From positions 1 through 64,000 of the forward strand of contig PLSD01000135.1 in assembly GCA_003164135.1 (NCBI GenBank): a DNA stretch of 64,000 bases. The letters are read 5' to 3'. Each line of letters opens with the position of its first letter. The stretch's first letter is position 1. This document shows, in pieces, positions 1 through 8,445 of this stretch. Source of the stretch: Acetobacteraceae bacterium. GTDB lineage: Bacteria > Pseudomonadota > Alphaproteobacteria > Acetobacterales > Acetobacteraceae. The translations under genes and the position numbers were made by a program. Under the pieces are notes generated by a model. That model did no database searches, was not told the origin of the DNA, and was given only the letters and a program-made list of their open reading frames with translations.

Positions 1-163
1 CCATCCCGCGCTGTTCCGCCGCCACCGTTCGGGAATGACCCTCAAGGATCAGCTCCAGTGCCGATAGACGGCTCACAACTTGGCCGTCACGTTCCTTCGA
101 CATCAGCCGCCGCAAATCCACTGCCGTGTAGTCCGTATTGGTAACCGCAATCGCCACAGCCAT
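1..163 (-). CDS. IS630-family transposase, N-terminal part (cut by window edge)
   Basis: A minus-strand reading frame starts at an ATG at 161-163 behind GGAGG and runs off the left edge after about 54 codons. It begins MAVAIAVTNTDYTAVDLRRL and contains SALELILEGHSRTVAAEQRG, which resembles the first helix-turn-helix of IS630/Tc1-type transposases (an 'LEGHSRT.AA' pattern). The DDE catalytic domain would lie outside the window, so integrity cannot be judged. It marks a mobile-element boundary next to the catabolic island. Family assignment rests on this short N-terminus only. Confidence 0.6.
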   Translation of the reverse strand, partial: MAVAIAVTNTDYTAVDLRRLMSKERDGQVVSRLSALELILEGHSRTVAAEQRGM

Positions 164-434
164 CACCGCCTCCCATCAATCAAATCAACGGGAAACATCG
201 AATCATAACTCACCGCGTCGGGGGAATCCCCGGAGAGTCAGAAAATTCGGCGGCTGGTATTAGTCCTGGCCAAACAAAATTTTGCAAATTTTATAAAAAA
301 TTCTACCGGCGGGTGATTTAAACATTCGACAAGGGACTTTCTTTGATATATATAACTGACACTTTATCAGTTTTACCGCCGCAAATGGGTGAAACGCAAC
401 GCCAAAGTCAAAAATCTTGGGGGAGTTAAACAAG
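164..434 (+). promoter_or_regulatory. Intergenic region with candidate promoter and 19-bp inverted repeat
   Basis: No gene is seen here. The stretch separates the transposase start from the first amidohydrolase gene and probably includes the end of the insertion element, though I could not identify its terminal repeat. AT-rich sequence at 290-375 contains a possible promoter (TTCGAC at 325-330, 17-bp spacer, ATATAT at 348-353). Immediately downstream is AACTGACACTTTATCAGTT at 354-372, with arms AACTGA and TCAGTT, placed where a repressor could block transcription. The gene's ribosome-binding site GGGGGAG lies at 419-425. Confidence 0.35.
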
Positions 435-1748
435 ATGGAAATGAACGATATCATCATCGTGAGTGTCGACGACCATATTATCGAGCCGCCCACTATGTGG
501 GACCAGCACCTTACGGCGGCGCAGAAGGAGTTTGCGCCAAAACTTCTGCGCGACAAGAACGGCAAGGATTACTGGCTGTTCGAGGACAGACAGGTGGGCA
601 ATGTCGGGCTGAACGCGGTGGTCGGGCGGATGCGCGAGGAGTATGGCTGCGAGCCGATCTCCTTCGACCAGATGCGCAAGGGAGCATGGGATATTCACGC
701 CCGCATCGAGGATATGAACGCCAACGGCATTCTCGCCGGGTTGAATTTCCCCAGCGTGGTGGCCTTCGACGGTATTCTGTTCCACCAATTCCAGAACAAG
801 CAGAACGCGCTGACGCTGCTGAAAGCCTATAACGACTGGCATATCGACGAGTGGTGCGGCAGCTATCCGGGCCGCAATATTCCCAATGCCATTGTGCCGT
901 ACTGGGATATCAACGCGACGGTGGAGGAAATCCGCCGCGTGGTGAAGAAGGGTTGTCACGCGATTTCCTTTAGCGACAATCCCTCCCTGCGTGGGCAGCC
1001 GAGCATCCATGACGAGCATTGGGAGCCGCTGTGGAAGGTCTGCGCGGAGAACAATGTCGTCATCAACATCCATATCGGCTCGGGCGCCTCGGCGCCGCAT
1101 GCCTCGGCGGCTTCGCCGATTGATGCGTGGATTGTCACGATGCCGATTTCCATCGTCAACAGCGCGGCGGACTGGCTGTTCCTGAAAGCGTTGCAGCGTT
1201 ATCCGAACCTGAAAGTCTCGCTTTCCGAGGGCGGCATCGGCTGGATTCCGTATTTCCTGGAGCGCGCTGACTTTACCTTCGAGCATCATCATGCGTGGAC
1301 CTATTCGGATTTCGGCGGCCGCAAACCGAGCGATATTTTCCGCGAGCATTTCATGACGTGCTTTATCGAGGACAAGTTCGGGCTGAAGAATTTGGATGCG
1401 ATCGGCGAGGATAATGTTTCCTATGAATGCGACTATCCGCATTCGGATTCGGTATGGCCGGAATCTGCTTCGGGCCTGTGGGAGTCGGTGAAGGATCTGC
1501 CGGAGCGGGTGATCAACAAGATCACGCATGAGAATGCGCTAAAACTGTTCAACTTCGATGCTTTCGGCATGATGGGCGGGCGGGATAAATGCACCGCCGG
1601 GGCGCTGCGCAAGCTGGGCGAGCATGTGGATACCGCGCCGAAATCCTATGGCGGTCCTGCGCCGTTGCAGCCGGGCGAGGCGCGCCGGCCGGTGACTTCG
1701 GGCGATATTCTGCGGATGTTCGAGGAGGTTGCCAAAGCGGCGGCGTGA
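435..1748 (+). CDS. Amidohydrolase family protein (COG2159 type)
   Basis: This 437-residue protein is a TIM-barrel metal-dependent hydrolase or decarboxylase of the amidohydrolase-2 (ACMSD-like) family. The N-terminal metal motif is Asp12-x-His14-x-x-Glu17 (VDDHIIEPP). Later family landmarks are NIHIGSG, SEGGIGW and the C-terminal metal Asp in ECDYPHSD. I start at the ATG at 435, which follows GGGGGAG; an in-frame TTG at 417 is upstream of that site and less likely. The gene is followed by its own terminator, so it is probably monocistronic. Family members hydrolyse or decarboxylate cyclic or carboxylated substrates, often in degradation clusters; the substrate here is unknown. Another COG2159 member is at 14675. 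Confidence 0.85.
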   Translation: MEMNDIIIVSVDDHIIEPPTMWDQHLTAAQKEFAPKLLRDKNGKDYWLFEDRQVGNVGLNAVVGRMREEYGCEPISFDQMRKGAWDIHARIEDMNANGILAGLNFPSVVAFDGILFHQFQNKQNALTLLKAYNDWHIDEWCGSYPGRNIPNAIVPYWDINATVEEIRRVVKKGCHAISFSDNPSLRGQPSIHDEHWEPLWKVCAENNVVINIHIGSGASAPHASAASPIDAWIVTMPISIVNSAADWLFLKALQRYPNLKVSLSEGGIGWIPYFLERADFTFEHHHAWTYSDFGGRKPSDIFREHFMTCFIEDKFGLKNLDAIGEDNVSYECDYPHSDSVWPESASGLWESVKDLPERVINKITHENALKLFNFDAFGMMGGRDKCTAGALRKLGEHVDTAPKSYGGPAPLQPGEARRPVTSGDILRMFEEVAKAAA

Positions 1749-1768
1749 CTATTTAGCGGGAACAACGG

Positions 1769-1803
1769 AAGCTGTCCGGGGAGAATACCCCGGACAGCTT
1801 TTT
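1769..1803 (+). terminator. Rho-independent terminator
   Basis: A perfect 13-bp stem (AAGCTGTCCGGGG at 1769-1781 with its complement at 1788-1800) encloses the loop AGAATA and is followed by a T-run to 1803. It begins about 20 bases after the amidohydrolase stop codon, separating that gene from the CoA-transferase operon. Confidence 0.9.
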
Positions 1804-1917
1804 GCGGGAAGCCAATTGCGCCAAAGCTTGTGCGAATGAAATAAAAAACGGTGAGGAAATGATAATGAAATATTCTGGATTGATTGAGATTATGCCGTAC
1901 CGGGGGCGCAACGCCCA

Positions 1918-3147
1918 ATGACACAGGTGATGAAAGGCGTGCGGGTCCTTGAGGTCGCGCAATTCACCTTCGTGCCGGCCGGTGGCGCCGTGCTTGCCGA
2001 TTGGGGCGCGGATGTTATCAAGGTTGAGCATCCGGTGCGCGGTGATGCGCAGCGTGGCATCCAGATGCTGGCCAAGCTGGCGATCAATCCGCAGCGTAGT
2101 TCGCTGATGCAACATCCCAACCGCGGCAAGCGCAGCGTGGGTATTGATGTATCAACGCCCGAAGGCCAGCAGTTGATCTATGAGCTGGCCGCGCAATGCG
2201 ATGTGTTCCTGACGAATTATTTGCCGGCACAGCGGCAGAAGTTGAAGATCGACATCGAACATATCCGCGCGCACAACCCCAATATTATTTACGCGCGCGG
2301 CAGCGCATTTGGCGACAAGGGGCCGGAGCGAGAAAAAGGCGGATTTGATTCGACCGCCTTTTGGGCGCGCGGCGGTTCGGCCAAGCTGGTTGCCCCGCCG
2401 GAACTGGGTGGCCCGCTGCTGCAGCCGGGGCCGGCCTATGGTGATACGATCGGCGGCATGAACATCGCGGGCGGCGTCGCGGCGGCGTTGTTTCATCGCG
2501 AGCGCACCGGCGAGGCGACCGAGGTTGATGTTTCGCTGCTGGCCTCGGGCATCTGGGCGACGGCGTGCAGCATTGATATCGCCATGGAGCTTGGCACCGT
2601 GCCGTTCGCGGCGGCCATGCCGGATGCGGCCGATGTCGGCACCAATCCGTTTGTCGCGCTATTCCGCACGTCCGATGGCGGGCATATCAACCTGACCATT
2701 TTGAAGCCTGGTCCATTTATCCAGGATACGTTCGAGCATCTCGGCATCGCGGAATATGCGAGTGATCCGCGCTTCAGCACCGATGTGGCGTTGATGGCGA
2801 ATGCCAGGGCCGCTTATGAACTGGCGGCCGAGGCTTTCGCCAAACAGCCGTTTGCCTATTGGGTCGAGCGGCTGGAGACGATGAAGGGGCAATGGGCGAG
2901 CTATCAGAGCGTGCTCGATGTTGCCAGTGACAAGCAGGTGCTGGCGAATGATCTGATTTTTGAGGTTGAGTCCGCTGATGGCGGGCCGCCGATCCGCCTT
3001 GTTGGCAATCCGGTGCAGTTCAACCATGCCGGGGTGACGACGACGCGCGCGCCTGAGCCGTCGGAGCATACCGAACTGGTGCTGATGGAGTTGGGCATTG
3101 ATTGGGACCGGATCGAGGAACTGAAGGCGAAGGGCGCGGTGGCCTGA
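1918..3147 (+). CDS. CaiB/BaiF family III CoA-transferase
   Basis: This 409-residue protein is expected to move CoA between carboxylates (or racemise an acyl-CoA). The N-terminal Rossmann-like domain shows [20 protein letters not shown] followed by [10 protein letters not shown], typical of the family. The GDTIGG motif carries the probable catalytic Asp176, and [11 protein letters not shown] follows as in formyl-CoA transferase relatives. Length matches the family (about 390-430). The start is the ATG at 1918. It is the first gene of a same-strand run to 8427 with a small protein, a ligase, a crotonase, a second (permuted) CoA-transferase and an amidohydrolase, suggesting activation and early processing of one substrate. 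Confidence 0.88.
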   Translation: MTQVMKGVRVLEVAQFTFVPAGGAVLADWGADVIKVEHPVRGDAQRGIQMLAKLAINPQRSSLMQHPNRGKRSVGIDVSTPEGQQLIYELAAQCDVFLTNYLPAQRQKLKIDIEHIRAHNPNIIYARGSAFGDKGPEREKGGFDSTAFWARGGSAKLVAPPELGGPLLQPGPAYGDTIGGMNIAGGVAAALFHRERTGEATEVDVSLLASGIWATACSIDIAMELGTVPFAAAMPDAADVGTNPFVALFRTSDGGHINLTILKPGPFIQDTFEHLGIAEYASDPRFSTDVALMANARAAYELAAEAFAKQPFAYWVERLETMKGQWASYQSVLDVASDKQVLANDLIFEVESADGGPPIRLVGNPVQFNHAGVTTTRAPEPSEHTELVLMELGIDWDRIEELKAKGAVA

Positions 3148-3180
3148 GTCGGCCGCGTTTGTTTTGGAGTTGGAAGGAAG

Positions 3181-3495
3181 ATGTTGATGGAACTGAAACC
3201 TGGGTCGCGGTGGAAAAGCGCTGTTTGCGCCGCGGAGGTTGTGGTGGTGCGCCCGGCGAAGACCAGCGTGACGCTGGAGTGCGGCGGGCAGCCGATGGTG
3301 GCGCTCGGCACGACAGTGCCTGAAGGTGCCGCATTGGCACCGGAACTTGCCGCCGGGGTGAGTGCCGGCAAGCGCTATTTCGATGCCGAGTCTGGGCTGG
3401 AGGTTCTGGGTAGCAAGGCGGGCAAGGGCACGCTGGCGGTTGGCGGCAAGCCGCTCGCGTTGAAGGAAGCCAAGGCGCTTCCCGCGTCGGACTGA
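3181..3495 (+). CDS. Small conserved-type hypothetical protein in acyl-CoA operon
   Basis: This 104-residue protein begins MLMELKPGSRWKSAVCAAEV and has a strong ribosome-binding site (GGAAGGAAG) directly upstream. It contains two cysteines (about 16 and 34), the segment VVVVRPAKTSVTLECGGQPM, and a glycine- and lysine-rich C-terminal half; no signal peptide or membrane segment is visible. I recall small proteins of this general appearance beside acyl-CoA ligase genes, but cannot name a domain. It sits 33 bases after the CoA-transferase and 5 bases before the ligase, so it is almost certainly cotranscribed with them. Function unknown. Confidence 0.7.
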   Translation: MLMELKPGSRWKSAVCAAEVVVVRPAKTSVTLECGGQPMVALGTTVPEGAALAPELAAGVSAGKRYFDAESGLEVLGSKAGKGTLAVGGKPLALKEAKALPASD

Positions 3496-3500
3496 ACGCG

Positions 3501-5003
3501 ATGCATACTTCACTGTTGTTGGAGATGGCTGCGGGCGATGCCGCGGAACGGCTTGCCGTGACGGGTGGCCATGTCTCGATTTCGTTTGACGAGCTGGCCA
3601 TCCGCGCGCGTGCGGCGGGGGCGTGGCTGGAGGCGCAGGAAGGCAAGACGCTGGTGTTCGTCGGGCTGAATGGCGTTGATCTGCCGGTGGCGATTTTTGC
3701 GGGAGCGTTTGCGGGCAAACCGTTCGCGCCGCTGAACTATCGGCTGGCCGATGCCGATTTGCGCCGCCTGCTGGCGCGCACCGCGCCGTCAGTGGCGATT
3801 GTGGATGATGATATGCTGATGCGGCTGGAGGATACGCCGGGCGTGCAGCTGCTGCCGCGCAGCCAGTTCGAGAGCATTTGCATGGACCCGCGTTATCGCG
3901 CCGCCGAACTGGCGCCGTGCGACCCGGATATTGCGGTGCTGCTGTTCACCAGCGGTACCACGGGGGAACCGAAAGCGGCGGTGCTGCGGCATAGTCATTT
4001 AACGTCGTATGTTATTTCCACCGTTGAGTTCATGGGCTCGGCGGAGGCGGAGGCCGCGCTGGTGTGTGTGCCGCCGTATCATATTGCCGGAATCTCGGCG
4101 ATTCTCACGGGAATATATGGCGGCAGGCGGCTGGTGTATTTGCCGTCGTTCACGCCGGAGGAATGGGTCGGCGCCGCAGCGGCGGAGAAGATCAGCCATG
4201 CGATGGTGGTGCCGACGATGCTGGGGCGCATTCTCGATGTGATCGAGGCGCATGGGCAGAAGCTGCCGGATTTGCAGCTGCTCTCCTATGGTGGCGGACG
4301 CATGCCGCCGGTGGTTATCGAACGGGCGCTGGCGCTATTGCCGCATGTGGATTTTGTGAATGCCTATGGGCTGACCGAGACCAGTTCGACGGTGGCCATT
4401 CTGGGGCCGGAGGATCATCGCGTGGCGATGAGTTCATCTGATCCCGCCGTGCGGCGGCGCCTGGGGTCGGTGGGGCGGCCGTTGCCGTCGCTGGAGCTGG
4501 AGATACGTGATCCGGAGGGCCGCGTGCTGCCGCCGGGGCAATCCGGCGAGGTGTATGTGCGCGGCGACCAGGTGGCGGGGGAGTATCTGCACAAAAAGGC
4601 CATCCAGGATGATGGCTGGTTCGCCACCAACGATGCCGGCTGGCTCGATGAGGCAGGGTATCTTTTCGTCGAGGGGCGGCTGGATGATGTGATTGTGCGC
4701 GGGGGCGAGAATATTTCCCCCGGCGAGATTGAGGACGTGCTGCGCGCACATCCCGCGGTGCGCGATGTGGCGGTTTTCGGGTTGCCGGATGACCAATGGG
4801 GCGAGCGGGTGGCCGCCGTGGTGGTGACGCGCGATGGCTCACGCGACGAGGGGGGACTGGCCGCGTGGGTGAAGGCAAAACTGCGCTCCACCCGTACGCC
4901 GGAGACGTGGGATTTCCGCGTGGAACTGCCATACAACGAAACCGGAAAGTTGCTGCGGCGGGTGCTCAAGACGGAACTCACGGCCGCGCAAAAGGTGGCG
5001 TGA
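3501..5003 (+). CDS. Acyl-CoA synthetase (AMP-dependent ligase)
   Basis: This 500-residue adenylate-forming enzyme should activate a carboxylic acid to its CoA thioester using ATP. All diagnostic motifs are intact: the P-loop LLFTSGTTGEPKAAVLRH, the adenine-binding YGLTETSST, the hinge region GRLDDVIVRGGENISPGEIE, and the C-terminal catalytic lysine in NETGKLLRRV. Its intactness contrasts with the degenerate relative at 42781. It starts at an ATG 5 bases after the small hypothetical protein and is followed closely by a crotonase gene. Substrate cannot be read from sequence; size fits the FadD-like medium/cyclic acid ligases. Confidence 0.9.
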   Translation: MHTSLLLEMAAGDAAERLAVTGGHVSISFDELAIRARAAGAWLEAQEGKTLVFVGLNGVDLPVAIFAGAFAGKPFAPLNYRLADADLRRLLARTAPSVAIVDDDMLMRLEDTPGVQLLPRSQFESICMDPRYRAAELAPCDPDIAVLLFTSGTTGEPKAAVLRHSHLTSYVISTVEFMGSAEAEAALVCVPPYHIAGISAILTGIYGGRRLVYLPSFTPEEWVGAAAAEKISHAMVVPTMLGRILDVIEAHGQKLPDLQLLSYGGGRMPPVVIERALALLPHVDFVNAYGLTETSSTVAILGPEDHRVAMSSSDPAVRRRLGSVGRPLPSLELEIRDPEGRVLPPGQSGEVYVRGDQVAGEYLHKKAIQDDGWFATNDAGWLDEAGYLFVEGRLDDVIVRGGENISPGEIEDVLRAHPAVRDVAVFGLPDDQWGERVAAVVVTRDGSRDEGGLAAWVKAKLRSTRTPETWDFRVELPYNETGKLLRRVLKTELTAAQKVA

Positions 5004-5036
5004 GCGGCTTTGGCGCCGCCATGCTATGTCCCGGAC

Positions 5037-6053
5037 ATGCAGGACACCGCGCCCGACCATCTGGAGGCTGAAACATTTTCCCCGCTGGGGGCAGCACCTT
5101 TGGTGTGGCTGGATTTGGCCGGGCCGGGCGCCGAGGCGCGGGCGCGGCTGCTGGCGGGGCGGACCCAGGCGATTATCATCGGGGCCGACCGGAGGGGCGA
5201 TTGCCCGCCGGTTGATCCCGCGCCGTTTGATTGCCTGCTGACCGTGGCGGCCGAGGCGGCGGCGCCTTGGGTTTGTGTTGAACCGGCACGGTTTGAGGCG
5301 CGTGCGGCGGTGATCGAAAATGCGGTGCGTGCTGCGCCCATTGCCGCCGGGGTACTGGCCCAAGTGCTGCGGATTGGTGAGGCGCTGCCGTTGCGGGAGG
5401 CGCTGGGGGTGGAATCCTTTGCGTTCTCGACCCTGCTTGGCGGGGAGGAGTTCCGGGCTTGGCGCAAGACGGGCCAGCCTGTTGCCCAGCCTAGCCCGGA
5501 ACTGCCGTTGCTGGCGGTGGCGCGTGAGGAGGGGCTTGTGACCATTACGCTGACGCGGCCGGATACGCGCAATGCCATGAGTGCGGCCATGCGCGATGCC
5601 TTGTTCGAGGCGCTAGCTTCGGTGCTGGACGACCCGACAAGGCCGGACTTGCTGCTGCGGGGTGAGGGCACGTGTTTTTCCGTCGGGGGAGATTTGGCGG
5701 AGTTTGGCACGGCGACGGATTTGGCGCAGGCGCATTTCATCCGCACGGCGCGGTCCTGCGCGGCGCTGCTGGATGAACTGGGCGGGCGCGCGGAAGTGCT
5801 GCTGCATGGGGCCTGCATTGGTGCAGGGATCGAGATTCCAGCGGCGGCGGCGCGGCGGACGGTCTTGCCGGGGGCGTATTTTCATTTGCCGGAACTTAAA
5901 ATGGGGCTGATCCCGGGGGCAGGCGGCACGGCGACCATCAGCCGCGCGATCGGCCGCCACCGGACTTGCTACATGATGCTGAGCGCGCGGCGGATTGCGG
6001 CGCCGGCGGCGCTGGGCTGGGGGTTGATCAGCGGCATTGCAGCGGTGCCATGA
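5037..6053 (+). CDS. Enoyl-CoA hydratase/isomerase family protein with extra N-terminal domain
   Basis: This 338-residue protein carries a crotonase domain in roughly its C-terminal 180 residues: LTRPDTRNAMSAAMRDALFE, the oxyanion-hole segment GEGTCFSVGGDLAEF, GACIGAGIEIPAAA, and FHLPELKMGLIPGAGGTA, which keeps a canonical acidic residue. The first ~155 residues have no intact crotonase motifs but end in ESFAFSTLLGGEEFRAW, which resembles the C-terminal helices of a crotonase, so it may be a degenerate duplicated domain. The start is uncertain: ATG 5037 has no clear ribosome-binding site and a TTG at 5010 is in frame. The stop overlaps the next ATG (ATGA at 6050-6053), indicating translational coupling. 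Confidence 0.8.
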   Translation: MQDTAPDHLEAETFSPLGAAPLVWLDLAGPGAEARARLLAGRTQAIIIGADRRGDCPPVDPAPFDCLLTVAAEAAAPWVCVEPARFEARAAVIENAVRAAPIAAGVLAQVLRIGEALPLREALGVESFAFSTLLGGEEFRAWRKTGQPVAQPSPELPLLAVAREEGLVTITLTRPDTRNAMSAAMRDALFEALASVLDDPTRPDLLLRGEGTCFSVGGDLAEFGTATDLAQAHFIRTARSCAALLDELGGRAEVLLHGACIGAGIEIPAAAARRTVLPGAYFHLPELKMGLIPGAGGTATISRAIGRHRTCYMMLSARRIAAPAALGWGLISGIAAVP

Positions 6054-7042
6054 CAGTGGTTGCGCAAGCGGTGGCGGCGTTTGGCGCGCGTATCGGCGTG
6101 TTGAGCGGCGTATTGGGGCGCCGGGTTGCGATTGATGCGGACGAGGTATTGGACCGCAGCCCTTTTATCGTGCTGGCGCCGCCGGGGCGATGTTCGCCGA
6201 ACGGGAGTTGCCGTTTGCTGCGGGCGGTGGACGGCTGGGTGGCGGTGAATTTGCCGCGCGAGAGCGATTTTGAGCTGATCCCGGCGTGGTTTGGCGGGGA
6301 CACGCAGGACGCAGGCTGGGCGCGGGTTGAGCAGGAGATTGCGCGGCGGGGTTGGCGCGAAGTGGTGGCGGATGCGCGGTTGCTGGGATTGCCGGTGGCC
6401 GGAGTGCAGGAAATGGCGGGCATGGGGCCAGGAGTGTCGCTGCACCGGCTAGGAGCCGGGGGCCGAACCGGCCGGCTGAACGTGGTGGATTTGTCGAGCC
6501 TGTGGGCGGGGCCGTTGTGCGGCGGGATTTTCAGCCGGATGGGGGCGGAGGTGACCAAGATCGAGAGCCTGAGCCGGCCCGACCCGACGCGCGCCATGCC
6601 GGGGTTTCATGCCCGGCTGAATGGCGGCAAGCGGGACGTTAGCCTGGATTTTTCAGACCCGGCTGATCGGGCTGTTTTGCGTCAGCGCCTGGTGGGGGCG
6701 GATGTGGTTATCACCAGCGCCCGGTTGCGTGCGTTCGAGCAACTGGGGCTGGCGCCACAAGAGATTTTTGCCGCCAATCCGGCGCTCGTTTGGGTGGCGG
6801 TGAGCGGATATGGCTGGACCGGCGATGCGGCGGACCGGGTTGCCTTTGGTGATGACGCGGCGGCGGCGGGCGGGCTGGTGCGCTGGGGCGAGGATGGAGT
6901 GCCGGGGTTTGGCGGCGATGCGCTGGCCGACCCGCTCTCGGGTCTTGCCGCCGCTGCCGGTGCGCTGAGCGCGCTCAGTCAGGGGGGCGGGTATCTGGTG
7001 GATGTGGCGATGGCGCAGGTGGCGGCGGGGGTGGCGGGATGA
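6050..7042 (+). CDS. CaiB-type CoA-transferase with circularly permuted domain order
   Basis: This 330-residue protein shows family III CoA-transferase segments in the wrong order. Residues ~58-80 (AVDGWVAVNLPRESDFELIP) resemble the C-terminal domain of normal members. The usual N-terminal signature appears only at ~144-172 (VVDLSSLWAGPLCGGIFSRM, then GAEVTKIE), followed by GKRDVSLDF, the ADVVI strand, SGYGWTG, and a final GDALADPLSG that matches the catalytic-Asp motif (around residues 290-294). It is also shorter than the ~400-residue norm. Start and stop overlap neighbours by ATGA on both sides, so expression is coupled. Activity as a CoA-transferase is plausible because the Asp region is present, but unproven. 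Confidence 0.78.
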   Translation: MTVVAQAVAAFGARIGVLSGVLGRRVAIDADEVLDRSPFIVLAPPGRCSPNGSCRLLRAVDGWVAVNLPRESDFELIPAWFGGDTQDAGWARVEQEIARRGWREVVADARLLGLPVAGVQEMAGMGPGVSLHRLGAGGRTGRLNVVDLSSLWAGPLCGGIFSRMGAEVTKIESLSRPDPTRAMPGFHARLNGGKRDVSLDFSDPADRAVLRQRLVGADVVITSARLRAFEQLGLAPQEIFAANPALVWVAVSGYGWTGDAADRVAFGDDAAAAGGLVRWGEDGVPGFGGDALADPLSGLAAAAGALSALSQGGGYLVDVAMAQVAAGVAG

Positions 7043-8427
7043 GTTTGATCTGCAACGCCGAGGTCGAGGGGATTTTGGGGCTCGATGTGCGCATCGAGGC
7101 GGGCGTGGTTGTTGAGATCGGGCGCGGGTTGAGGGGCGCGGGTGAGGCGGTGGATGCCGGGGGCGGCGCGCTGATTCCGGGGCTGGTTGATCATCATTGC
7201 CATCTTTTCGCGGCGGCGGCGCAGGCGGATTCGGTGCGGCTTGATGATGTGGCGGCGCTGGATGAGGTGGTGCGGCGCATCCGCGCGGCGGCCGCGAGCC
7301 GGCCGGCGGGGGGGTGGATTCGCGCCACGGGGTGTCCGGGGCGGCTGGCGGAAACCCTTGACCGTGAAGCGCTGGATGCTTGGGCGCCCAAAAATCCGTT
7401 GCGGCTGCAGGACCAGACGGGCGGGTTGTGGCTGCTCAACAGCGCGGCGCTGGCGCTGGTGGCGCGCGGTGAGGTGCCTGAATGTGCCGAGCGCGCGCCA
7501 GGTGGCGAGCTGACCGGTCGTATGTGGCGCGGGGATGCCTGGCTGGGGGCGCAAATCGGCGAGGTGGCGCCGCCGTTCGGCCCGGTGGGGCGGCGGCTGG
7601 CGACACTGGGCATTACCGCCGTCACCGATGCGAGTGCCACCACCACCCTGGCGCGGGCGGCGTTGCTGGCGCAGGCGGTGCGGGATGGTGCGTTGCCACA
7701 GCGGCTAATGCTGATGAGCGCGGGGGCTTTGATGCCGCCTGAGGACGCGACGTTTGCCGTGGGGCCGGTGAAAATCCTGCTTGATGATCGTGATCTGCTG
7801 CCGCTGGATGAGTTTGTGGCGCGGATCGCGATGGCCCGGCGCTGGGGGCGTGTAGTGGCCGTGCATTGCGTCACCGCTGGCGAGTTGGCGCTGACCCTTG
7901 CAGCTTTCGCGGCGGCGGGCAGCCGGGCGGGGGACCGGATTGAGCATGGCGGCGTGATCCCGCAAGCGGCGATCGAGGAGGTGAGGGCGCTGGGCCTGAC
8001 GGTGGTGACCCAGCCGGGATTCATCCATGAGCGCGGCGAGCGGTATTTTTCCGAGGTTGATGCTGGGGAGCAAGATGACCTCTACCGCTGCGCCAGCCTG
8101 CTGGCGGCGGGGATTGGGGTCGCGGGCAGTTCCGATGCGCCCTATGGCAGGTGGGACTGCTGGGCGGCGATGCACGCGGCGGTTTCGCGCCGGACTGCTG
8201 CCGGGCGGCTGCTGGCGGCGGCGGAGTGCGTGTCCCCCCGGGCGGCGCTCAACCTTTACCTGGGTGGCGCCTCAGACCCTGGCGGGCCGGTGCGTAGAGT
8301 ATTGCCGGGTGCGGCGGCGGATTTATGTCTGCTCGACCGGCCGTTGCGCGATGTGCTTGCCGCACCACAGGCGGAATATGTGGCGATGACGATGATCGCG
8401 GGAAACATTGTTTACCAACGGGGGTGA
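7039..8427 (+). CDS. Amidohydrolase, YtcJ/amidohydrolase-3-like
   Basis: This 462-residue metal-dependent hydrolase has the family's N-terminal beta-sandwich start, then LIPGLVDHHCHLF with the metal pair His53-x-His55. Downstream landmarks are AVHCVTAGELAL (metal His), DRIEHGGVIP, TQPGF and the late metal Asp in GSSDAPYG. This order fits the YtcJ-like amidohydrolases, which hydrolyse N-acyl, cyclic amide or related bonds; some members act on other ring systems. It overlaps the preceding gene by ATGA and is the last gene of this operon. It is a different subfamily from the COG2159 proteins at 435 and 14675. Confidence 0.85.
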   Translation: MSLICNAEVEGILGLDVRIEAGVVVEIGRGLRGAGEAVDAGGGALIPGLVDHHCHLFAAAAQADSVRLDDVAALDEVVRRIRAAAASRPAGGWIRATGCPGRLAETLDREALDAWAPKNPLRLQDQTGGLWLLNSAALALVARGEVPECAERAPGGELTGRMWRGDAWLGAQIGEVAPPFGPVGRRLATLGITAVTDASATTTLARAALLAQAVRDGALPQRLMLMSAGALMPPEDATFAVGPVKILLDDRDLLPLDEFVARIAMARRWGRVVAVHCVTAGELALTLAAFAAAGSRAGDRIEHGGVIPQAAIEEVRALGLTVVTQPGFIHERGERYFSEVDAGEQDDLYRCASLLAAGIGVAGSSDAPYGRWDCWAAMHAAVSRRTAAGRLLAAAECVSPRAALNLYLGGASDPGGPVRRVLPGAAADLCLLDRPLRDVLAAPQAEYVAMTMIAGNIVYQRG

Positions 8428-8445
8428 TTGTTGGGAAACTTGTCG

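Noticed and set aside
426-1529. Long minus-strand open frame (367 codons) opposite the first amidohydrolase
   Set aside because: It is rich in Arg, His and Pro, has no recognisable motif and lies wholly within a well-supported gene; a shadow of high-GC codon bias.
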